Source: Marisediminitalea lipolytica (lineage in GTDB: Bacteria; Pseudomonadota; Gammaproteobacteria; Enterobacterales; Alteromonadaceae). Taken from it: a stretch of 64,000 nt of DNA. Under the pieces are notes generated by a model. The model saw nothing but the letters and a program-made list of their open reading frames with translations. It was not told the DNA's origin and ran no database searches. The translations under genes were made by a program, and so were the position numbers. Position 1 is the first letter of the stretch. Each line of letters opens with the position of its first letter. This document shows, one piece after another, positions 44,991 to 52,124 of this stretch. Location: the NCBI RefSeq assembly GCF_001758465.1, contig NZ_MJIC01000014.1, positions 465,986 through 529,985 of the forward strand, written 5' to 3'.

Positions 44991-45344
44991 ATGTCATTTA
45001 CGGTCGATATAATTAACACGCAGGAGTCGTACTCCTGCCGTGCAGAAGAATCGCTTTTAGATGGCATGGCGCGGCTGGGCCGAAAAGGGATCCCGGTAGG
45101 ATGTCGCGGCGGAGGCTGTGGCATCTGTAAAATAAAAATAGAAACCGGAGACTACAGCGCCCGGAAAATGAGTCGCTGTCATATTACCCAGGAAGAACAG
45201 GATGCCGGCATCGTGCTGGCATGCAAGGTGTTTCCTGAGTCAGATATCACGCTCAGTGTGATTGGCAAATGCCAGCGCCAGTTTGAACGTAAATGTGTAA
45301 AAGCCGAATCCTTTTTGCTGGCGACCAGCGAAAGCACAGAGTAA
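44991..45344 (+). CDS. dmpQ: Plant-type [2Fe-2S] ferredoxin, DmpQ/XylT-like
   Basis: 117 residues. Cluster ligands C38-x4-C43-x2-C46 and C78. Members of this group re-reduce inactivated iron in catechol 2,3-dioxygenase. Here it is the last gene of the lower operon, 11.5 kb from the dioxygenase, instead of directly before it as in Pseudomonas, so the two may be under different promoters. A strong terminator follows. Confidence 0.88.
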   Translation: MSFTVDIINTQESYSCRAEESLLDGMARLGRKGIPVGCRGGGCGICKIKIETGDYSARKMSRCHITQEEQDAGIVLACKVFPESDITLSVIGKCQRQFERKCVKAESFLLATSESTE

Positions 45345-45404
45345 GACTTTTTGCAAAAAAGAGCACGAGGTGCGGATAATTTGGACATTATCAACACTTT
45401 TTCT

Positions 45405-45430
45405 ACAGGGCGTTTTCGCCCTGTTTTTTT
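45405..45430 (+). terminator. Terminator ending the catabolic island
   Basis: ACAGGGCG / CGCCCTGT with loop TTTT and seven T residues after it; the only strong terminator after the dmpC promoter. Confidence 0.92.
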
Positions 45431-45603
45431 GTCTGCAAATATTTCACAGTGCGTTGCGTTATTGCTCGCTTAAGCACGGGCTGCTCCAAAAGCTTCCCAA
45501 TTTGTCTAGCAATTTCAGCTAATTAATTAATGGTCTGAAACTTGAATTTAATTTGGTAAGAAATGGTAATAATTGTTAAGACTTGCGAAAGACGAGGTGC
45601 GAT

Positions 45604-46152
45604 ATGTCTGACTCAACCCCAAATTTTCGAACCACCTTTATTCCGGCAGAAAATGTACAGATCGCTTCTGTTTACGAAACAGAGCGAAGCGCCAGACAAG
45701 CTATAAAGCATGTGGTGGATTCATCCAGCATTGATGCCGAACAGGTCACGTTGATTGAGCCCGGTGACAGTGAATTTAACCGTAAGCTGGAAGGGGACAG
45801 TAAAGCTCTGGGTAAAATGATGTGGTTTTCGCATCTGCTGTTAGGTGCTGCTGGTCTGGCCGTTGGGCTGATCACGGCTTACCTGCTGGTTAGTATTGGT
45901 CCGGCACTGACGCAACAGAATCCAACCTTTACCTACATTGCGTTAATCTCACCAGGCATCTTTATTGGCTTGTTTGTTGCTGGATTACTGAGCTTGCGTC
46001 CGGACCGAACGCAAATTATTGAAGTAGTTCGCCAGGCCTTAAAGGCTCAGCATTATGCTGTTGTGGTGAATTTGCGCGAAGGCCAGTCAGTGGCCAAAAT
46101 ACGCGACCTTTTTGGCCACCATAGCAATAAGGTGGTTGAATCCATCCAGTAA
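45604..46152 (+). CDS. Hypothetical membrane protein, two TM segments
   Basis: 182 residues, not recognised as a named family. N-terminal soluble part (IASVYETERSARQAIKHVVDSSSI is suggestive of a GSU-like or general stress DUF1269-type start), two hydrophobic helices (about 80-102 and 112-132), then a soluble tail. ATG 45604 chosen with GAGGTG upstream over an earlier upstream start. Single gene with its own hairpins downstream. Confidence 0.75.
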   Translation: MSDSTPNFRTTFIPAENVQIASVYETERSARQAIKHVVDSSSIDAEQVTLIEPGDSEFNRKLEGDSKALGKMMWFSHLLLGAAGLAVGLITAYLLVSIGPALTQQNPTFTYIALISPGIFIGLFVAGLLSLRPDRTQIIEVVRQALKAQHYAVVVNLREGQSVAKIRDLFGHHSNKVVESIQ

Positions 46153-46196
46153 TGCATCGCCGCGGGAGTGCGATGCGTTACGCCAACCAGCGACAA

Positions 46197-46230
46197 GACA
46201 AAACGCTCACCTTTGCTGAGCGTTTTGTCG
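46197..46230 (+). terminator. Terminator before upp
   Basis: Thirteen-base perfect stem GACAAAACGCTCA / TGAGCGTTTTGTC with a seven-base loop. A second smaller hairpin GCATCGC / GCGATGC lies at 46154-46176. Confidence 0.7.
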
Positions 46231-46269
46231 TACCATGGTGACACCACGTATCTATAAGGCATCATCTGT

Positions 46270-46899
46270 ATGGCAATTTATGAAATTACCCATCCTCTGG
46301 TTCAGCACAAAATTGGCCTGATGCGAGAGGCCTCTATCAGCAGTAAGGATTTTCGCGAGCTTGCCGGTGAAGTAGGGAATTTACTGACCTACGAGGCAAC
46401 CCGACATCTGCCGGTTGAGCTGGTGGATATTAAGGGCTGGACCGGAGAAACCCTTAAAGTGAAAAGTATCAAAGGGAAAAAGATTACGGTAGTGCCCATT
46501 TTACGTGCCGGGCTTGGCATGCTGGATGGCGTCCTCAAGCTGATCCCCAATGCCAAGATTAGTGTGGTGGGCTTGTATCGAGATGAAGATACTCTGCAGC
46601 CGGTGGCTTACTTTGACAAGGTGGTGAAGAATATCGACAAGCGTACTGCGCTGATTGTTGACCCTATGCTGGCGACCGGCGGTACGCTGATTGCCACCAT
46701 TGATTTACTCAAGCAAAAAGGCTGTCAGAAAATCATGGGCTTGTTTTTAGTCGCTGCGCCAGAAGGCATCGCTGCGGTTGAAGCGGCCCATCCGGATGTG
46801 GATATATACACCGCGTCTATTGATGACCGGCTCAATGATAAGGGCTATATTCTGCCCGGACTGGGTGACGCCGGCGATAAGATTTTTGGTACCCGCTAG
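46270..46899 (+). CDS. upp: Uracil phosphoribosyltransferase
   Basis: 209 residues, full length. PRPP loop [13 protein letters not shown] and the uracil site near the C-terminus ([13 protein letters not shown]) are both present. Makes UMP from uracil and PRPP in pyrimidine salvage. Monocistronic with terminators on both sides. Confidence 0.97.
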   Translation: MAIYEITHPLVQHKIGLMREASISSKDFRELAGEVGNLLTYEATRHLPVELVDIKGWTGETLKVKSIKGKKITVVPILRAGLGMLDGVLKLIPNAKISVVGLYRDEDTLQPVAYFDKVVKNIDKRTALIVDPMLATGGTLIATIDLLKQKGCQKIMGLFLVAAPEGIAAVEAAHPDVDIYTASIDDRLNDKGYILPGLGDAGDKIFGTR

Positions 46900-46948
46900 C
46901 AGTACTCTCCACCTATTCCCTCGCGGTTAAAAAACACCTCATCTTAAT

Positions 46949-46989
46949 CAAAAGGTTAAACGATTTAGAACGTTTAACCTTTTGTTTTA
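46949..46989 (+). terminator. Terminator after upp
   Basis: Fourteen-base perfect stem CAAAAGGTTAAACG / CGTTTAACCTTTTG with an eight-base loop and TTTTAT. Confidence 0.85.
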
Positions 46990-47018
46990 TGCTAATATTA
47001 TTATTAATAATTTTTTAA

Positions 47019-47035
47019 ACTTAATGAAATTAAGT
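47019..47035 (+). promoter_or_regulatory. Palindrome upstream of LacI-family gene
   Basis: ACTTAAT-GAA-ATTAAGT, with two more TTAAGT copies at about 47041 and 47051. Odd-spaced and lacking the central CG of most LacI operators, so it may be an autoregulatory site or simple AT-rich symmetry. Confidence 0.3.
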
Positions 47036-47098
47036 CGGTCTTAAGTTACATTAAGTTGGTGCTCTTTGTATTTATTGTTGGGAATCGTTGATACTTCT

Positions 47099-48118
47099 AT
47101 GAAAAAGCTTACTTTAAAAGATGTTGCTAAGCAGCTTGGTGTATCCACCGCTACCATTTCCAACGCGTTTAACCGCCCTGATCAGCTTTCAGCTGCCAAG
47201 CGCACCGAAATTCTGGATGCCTGTAAAGAGATTGGTTATACCGGCCCAAACCGGGCGGCGCAGATCCTGCGTAAAGGTCAGTCGAATATTGTTGCCCTGG
47301 TATTAGCCGACAGCCTTGATTACATGGTAACGGATCCGGTGGCCAGTACGTTTATTCAGGGCGTTTCACGGGTTCTGCGGGAAAACCAGAAACACTTACT
47401 ACTCTACGCCGGCGATTCCGATTCCATCACCGATGTAGTGGATTTTGTTGATGGTTTTATCTGTTACGGTGCGCCACGAAATGACGCACTTTCTACTCAG
47501 TTAAATCAGCAGGGCAAACCTGTAGTAACAGTGGACTTTAATCTGGAAGGCCGGCCAGCAATTAATATCGATAACGAACAAGCCAGTTATGAAGTGGCCA
47601 AAGCCGCGATTAAGCCCGGCGATCGGGTTGCGATTCTGGGCTTACGTTTAATTGATTCGCCCAGCACTTGCCGTATTTATGACAGTCCTTTGCTCAATGC
47701 TGAATTATCCATCACTCACCGTCGACTGGACGGCTACTGCCGGGCACTGAAGGAAGCCGGTATTCAGGTAGCGCCTGACTGGATATGGAACCTGCCGGAA
47801 AACGCCGGTGTGTATGCCGTGCAGGCCGCAAAAGAAGTATTACAAAGCTCACCGCGACCAGACGTTATCCTGTGCATGAGTGATATTATTGCGCTGGAAT
47901 TATTGCAATGCGCACTGAGCATGGGCATAGATGTACCAGGCGAACTGCGTATAACCGGCTTTGACGGCATCGAAGAAGCGGCACGTACGCGCCCGAATCT
48001 TGCCACGGTTTGTCAGTCCAGTGTGCAAAAAGGCATGGAGTCCGCCAGATTATTACTATCCGGCGAAACTGCGTCGGTGACGCTGCCTTACGAGCTAAAG
48101 CTCGGTGAGACTATCTAG
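47099..48118 (+). CDS. LacI-family transcriptional regulator
   Basis: 339 residues from ATG 47099 (MKKLTLKDVAKQLGVSTATISNAFN, the LacI helix-turn-helix and hinge), followed by a sugar-binding-like core. The longer frame from 47066 adds residues before the HTH and is unlikely. Ligand unknown. The TonB receptor and halogenase genes 1-8 kb downstream on the other strand are candidate targets, as such receptors are often LacI-controlled. Tail overlaps the next gene by four bases. Confidence 0.9.
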   Translation: MKKLTLKDVAKQLGVSTATISNAFNRPDQLSAAKRTEILDACKEIGYTGPNRAAQILRKGQSNIVALVLADSLDYMVTDPVASTFIQGVSRVLRENQKHLLLYAGDSDSITDVVDFVDGFICYGAPRNDALSTQLNQQGKPVVTVDFNLEGRPAINIDNEQASYEVAKAAIKPGDRVAILGLRLIDSPSTCRIYDSPLLNAELSITHRRLDGYCRALKEAGIQVAPDWIWNLPENAGVYAVQAAKEVLQSSPRPDVILCMSDIIALELLQCALSMGIDVPGELRITGFDGIEEAARTRPNLATVCQSSVQKGMESARLLLSGETASVTLPYELKLGETI

Positions 48119-48954
48119 TCCGGTTCTATTTCGTGGGCAACCTGAGCGTGGGCCAGCAAGGCAAAAAGGCCGGTGCCACCGGCTATGTTGCCCAGTAACG
48201 TAGCCAGGATCATAGTTATTGCGTGCGTTACGGCCACTTCGCCTTGCAATACAAGTAAAAACAATTCCGTGGAACCTGCTATAACGTGAGTGAAGTTGCC
48301 CACGGCAATCAGATAGGTAAACATCACTACCACAAAAAACGCGGCGTCCTGCACGGTTGGTTTCATCCACACAATACCGGCAATTAAAAAGCCAGAAATT
48401 ACCCCGTAAGAGAATACCTGCGCGTGAGTCAGTTCGGCATAGTGCCTGGAAATCTCGCTCATTCCCTCAAGGTATTCAGGCGGGACAGTTTGCAGGCTAT
48501 ACATCAGAAAAGCAGCCAGTAAGGTACCCGCCATGTTAGCGATAAAAACAATACCCCACAGTCGCCCCAGGCAGCCAAGCATGGTCCATGAACGGTGTGT
48601 CAGCAAGGGCAAAATAACCGTGAGGGTGTTTTCGGTAAATAGCTGTAAGCGGCCCATGATCACCAGCACAAACCCGACGGTGTAACCCAGATTCTCCAGC
48701 GCAAACTGACTGTTCCAGCCAGCAAACATGGTGTGCAATATGCCCTCGGCCAGTACCGATGTTGAAATCCCCATACCGGCGGCCACCCCGGACCACCATA
48801 ATGACATTAACGGGCGTTTGAGTTCTTCCAGTCCTTCCCGATGAATCAGTGCATACAGCGAAATCGAATTTAAGCTCTGGTGTTCGCGGACTTCCTGTTC
48901 TTCTTCTGCCGTTAAAGGTGAGTTGTGTGGGCGCTGTGGATTGTCTCCTGACAT
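48115..48954 (-). CDS. Formate/nitrite transporter family protein (YfdC-like)
   Basis: 279 residues with six membrane segments after a soluble N-terminus rich in acidic residues (LTAEEEQEVREHQSLNSISLYALIHREGLEELKRP), the feature that separates YfdC-like members from FocA. The pore loop region ENLGYTVGFVLVIMGRLQLFTENT is recognisable. Small-anion channel of unknown substrate. Convergent with the LacI gene. Confidence 0.85.
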   Translation of the reverse strand: MSGDNPQRPHNSPLTAEEEQEVREHQSLNSISLYALIHREGLEELKRPLMSLWWSGVAAGMGISTSVLAEGILHTMFAGWNSQFALENLGYTVGFVLVIMGRLQLFTENTLTVILPLLTHRSWTMLGCLGRLWGIVFIANMAGTLLAAFLMYSLQTVPPEYLEGMSEISRHYAELTHAQVFSYGVISGFLIAGIVWMKPTVQDAAFFVVVMFTYLIAVGNFTHVIAGSTELFLLVLQGEVAVTHAITMILATLLGNIAGGTGLFALLAHAQVAHEIEPD

Positions 48955-49024
48955 AAATGTCCTTGCATCGGTTTGCTATGGAAATAATAAAACTGGTACG
49001 GGAAAAATGCCGAAAACGATTGTT

Positions 49025-50518
49025 TTACTTAGCAATAACTGGGGCAGGAGGGGAAAAGTTTAGCAGACAGCCGCGAAAGAAAGCGTCTAACTTATTTTGC
49101 TGGTAAAGATCCTCAGTTACATTGGAGCTTTGTTCCAGTGGCGGAAAGGCACCATAACCGGCTAACAGGCAGTGCCAGGATGTGTTGCCAAAATGCGAAT
49201 CGAGCTGCTGGCGCGCTATTTCCTGTCCCAGATCGCCCCGTCGATACCACACGTTTAGCAGGTGAAATAAGGCGTCCGACAGTTGCTCATTGTGTTGATT
49301 GGCCAGCCAGTATTCGCTGTCGCTGCGGGTATTTAATCGATAATGGGCCACAATGTAATCCCTGACTCGCTCAAAGCGTTCCGAGATAATGCGGTTGTAG
49401 GCTGTGCGCTGGGTCTCGGTAAAGCCGCCCGCCCTGATATGGTCAATAAAGATTTCAACGCCGGTTTGAACCAGATGCAGCGCTGTCGCCTCCAGCGGTT
49501 CTATAAAGCCCTGTGACAAACCAACGGCCAGACAGTTTTTGGCCCAGTGCTCGGCGACCTGGCCTACTTGCATGGTTAACTTGCGTAAATCCGCTTCGTT
49601 TTCATTCAGGCCCAGGTGATGACATAATTCGCTGGCGGCCTGATCATCGCTGATAAAATCACTGCTGTACACATAGCCGTTACCCGTTCGGTTAGTCAGG
49701 GGGATTTGCCAGGCCCAGCCAGCTGACAGTGCTGTGGAACGGGTTTCTACCGGCAGTTCAGTAAGCGCCGGTGTGGGGCAGACTACCGCCGAATCGTTAA
49801 ACAGATTAGATTTGAAAGAGTGAAAAGGCACTTTTAACGTTTGTTGTAACAGCAGTGACTTAAACCCGGTACAATCGATAAAAAAGTCGCCTTCGATGAC
49901 ATCACCCTCTGCCGTTTTCAATCCGGCAATATCACCATTGGGGTGGCAATCCACACCGGTAATATTCAGCGCTTTGTGGACCACGCCTAATGTCGCGGCA
50001 TGACGCTTTACATACTCGCCAACAAGGCCGGAGTCGAAATGGTAGCCATACTCAATGCGAAACGGAAAGTTAGGCGGTGTTTTAGGGCTTAGGTTATGTT
50101 TGGCCAGCCAGGCATTAAACAGAAAATCGCCCGGGGTAGTATTAACTGCATGGCCCATCCGGCGATGAAAACAGTTCACATAGAAAAAACGCTCACTGAA
50201 GGTGTCTAACTGACTGATAAACGGATGGGCGTAACTGTTTACTTGTGCGGCCGGGCTCCAGCCATCAAAGCGAATGCTGACTTTATAGGTAGCATTGCAC
50301 GCGGGCATCCAGTCCTCTTCGGCGATGTCCATCTCGGCAAAGAAACGTTTGAGGGTAGGGGTTGAGCCTTCGCCTACACCAATTATGCCGATATCTGGCG
50401 ACTCCACCAGGGTAATTTGCAGGGGCCGGTTGAGCCCCTGTTTTGCCAGCAGGTTTGCCGTCATCCAGCCGGCCGTGCCGCCGCCGGCAATGACAATGCG
50501 AAGTGGCGCTGATGTCAT
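49025..50518 (-). CDS. Tryptophan-halogenase-like flavoprotein, copy 2
   Basis: 497 residues. GGGTAGWM FAD loop at residue 13, GVGEGSTPTLKRFF, a catalytic-Lys-like position in CNATYKVSIRF, and WAWQIPL (the WxWxIP halogenase signature). Sequences like this accompany TonB receptors in Alteromonadales and Xanthomonadales carbohydrate loci, where halogenation has not been shown. Start overlaps the neighbouring halogenase stop by four bases (ATGA), so both are coupled. Confidence 0.88.
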   Translation of the reverse strand: MTSAPLRIVIAGGGTAGWMTANLLAKQGLNRPLQITLVESPDIGIIGVGEGSTPTLKRFFAEMDIAEEDWMPACNATYKVSIRFDGWSPAAQVNSYAHPFISQLDTFSERFFYVNCFHRRMGHAVNTTPGDFLFNAWLAKHNLSPKTPPNFPFRIEYGYHFDSGLVGEYVKRHAATLGVVHKALNITGVDCHPNGDIAGLKTAEGDVIEGDFFIDCTGFKSLLLQQTLKVPFHSFKSNLFNDSAVVCPTPALTELPVETRSTALSAGWAWQIPLTNRTGNGYVYSSDFISDDQAASELCHHLGLNENEADLRKLTMQVGQVAEHWAKNCLAVGLSQGFIEPLEATALHLVQTGVEIFIDHIRAGGFTETQRTAYNRIISERFERVRDYIVAHYRLNTRSDSEYWLANQHNEQLSDALFHLLNVWYRRGDLGQEIARQQLDSHFGNTSWHCLLAGYGAFPPLEQSSNVTEDLYQQNKLDAFFRGCLLNFSPPAPVIAK

Positions 50519-52005
50519 GCGCTGGTATACCGCTGGATAAATTCATCGTGGTCTAACAGCGAACTCAGCGGCTGCTGTTTCGCCTGATGAATTTGTTGCA
50601 TGGCGCTGAGCAGGGTGGACGTATCCATGGCATTGACCGCTGCGTGATGATCGGCAGGGAACAGGCCCTGACCCATCATCACCTGAACCCAGGAGGCATC
50701 CCGGAAGATATCATTTTGTTCATTGAAAATAGCGGCGGTTTCCTTGAATGCTTCAATTTTTTGCGCCAGTCGGTCAGGAATAGCCATTTCTCGCATTGCC
50801 CGCCAGAAGTCACTGTCGTCTCGTTCATTAACGCGGTAATGCAGAATAATAAAGTCGCGAATGGTCTCAAATTCATCTTTAGACTCCGCATTATACATAT
50901 CAACCATAGTGGGCGAGATCCCATGATTGGGGAACATTTTCATCAGGCGAATAATCCCTGATTGAATCAGATGAATGCTGGTGGACTCCAAAGGTTCCAA
51001 AAAGCCGCTGGATAAGCCAATAGCAACCACGTTTTTACACCACTGCTGTTCTGTACGCCCGGTATTAAAGCGAATAGTCCGCGGCGTATCCAGCGCTTTG
51101 CTGTCGAGGTTACCCATTAAGGTTTGTGTTGCGTGTTCATCGGCGGTGAACCGTGAGCTGTAAACAATGCCATTGCCGTTACGGTGAGTCAGTGGAATAC
51201 GCCATTGCCAGCCACAGTCATGGGCTATGCTGCGCGTGTACGGCAAGGTCTGCTCGAAGCGCTCACTGGGGACGGCCTGGGCGGAGTCGGCAGGCAGCCA
51301 GTGGCTCCAGTCTTCATAATCCACGCCCAGAGCCTGACGGATCAGCAGGCCACGCAGTCCGGTACAATCGATAAACAAATCGCCGTTAATCTGGCGGCCA
51401 TCGGTGAATTGCAGTCCGGTAATAAAGCCGCTTTGATTGTCCTGCTGAACATGTTCAATCATTCCCTCAGTGCGGGTAACGCCCAGTTGTTCGGCAAAGC
51501 GTCGTAAAAACTGCCCGTACAGTGCCGAATCAAAATGATAAGCGTAGGGCATGTCATAAAGGGGATTCTGGGTATTAATTTTATTGAAGCGGCCTTGCTC
51601 ACAGGCGAGGTAATTCAAATCGAAATCCCAGAACGACTGAGCTAATCCGGCCGCTCTGGCTTTTAACCAGTAATGGTGAAAACTGCAAAAGCCCATGGTG
51701 GTACCCGGGGCGCCGAAAGTATGGAAATAGCTTTCGCCAGGGATACGCCAGTTCTCAAACTTAATCGCGAGTTTAATGGTACCGTGGGTTTCACGTAGAA
51801 AGGCTTTTTCATCGATGCCTAAAAAGCGGTTAAACGTCTGGATGGGCGGAATGGTTGCCTCACCAACACCAACAATGCCGATTTGCTCAGACTCTACCAG
51901 TTCGATACTGACACTACTGCCCAGTACTTTTTTTAGTAATGCTGCGGTCATCCAGCCGGCTGTTCCGCCCCCGGCAATGACGACTTTTTTTATTGGTGTT
52001 GGCAT
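50515..52005 (-). CDS. Tryptophan-halogenase-like flavoprotein, copy 1
   Basis: 496 residues from ATG 52005 (AAGGA upstream); a longer frame to 52083 is not supported. GGGTAGWM FAD loop, GVGEATIPPIQTF, catalytic Lys position in GTIKLAIKFENW, and WQWRIPL as WxWxIP. Closely similar to copy 2 but diverged, so an old duplication. Uses reduced flavin if active; substrate unknown. Downstream of the TonB receptor in the same direction, though separated from it by a terminator. Confidence 0.9.
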   Translation of the reverse strand: MPTPIKKVVIAGGGTAGWMTAALLKKVLGSSVSIELVESEQIGIVGVGEATIPPIQTFNRFLGIDEKAFLRETHGTIKLAIKFENWRIPGESYFHTFGAPGTTMGFCSFHHYWLKARAAGLAQSFWDFDLNYLACEQGRFNKINTQNPLYDMPYAYHFDSALYGQFLRRFAEQLGVTRTEGMIEHVQQDNQSGFITGLQFTDGRQINGDLFIDCTGLRGLLIRQALGVDYEDWSHWLPADSAQAVPSERFEQTLPYTRSIAHDCGWQWRIPLTHRNGNGIVYSSRFTADEHATQTLMGNLDSKALDTPRTIRFNTGRTEQQWCKNVVAIGLSSGFLEPLESTSIHLIQSGIIRLMKMFPNHGISPTMVDMYNAESKDEFETIRDFIILHYRVNERDDSDFWRAMREMAIPDRLAQKIEAFKETAAIFNEQNDIFRDASWVQVMMGQGLFPADHHAAVNAMDTSTLLSAMQQIHQAKQQPLSSLLDHDEFIQRYTSA

Positions 52006-52083
52006 GTTACATCCTTTACGCGTCGATTCTCGCTTTGCTTTTGACTCTAGTGAATTTAAAGTGAAAAGCAAATCGTACAGCAC

Positions 52084-52113
52084 AAAAAAGCCCCACAGGT
52101 GCGGGGCTTTTGG
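52084..52113 (-). terminator. Terminator between TonB receptor and halogenases
   Basis: On the minus strand AAAAGCCCC-GCACCTGT-GGGGCTTTTTTT. It would limit read-through from the receptor gene into the halogenase pair, allowing lower expression of the latter. Confidence 0.8.
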
Positions 52114-52124
52114 ACTGTCTTCTA

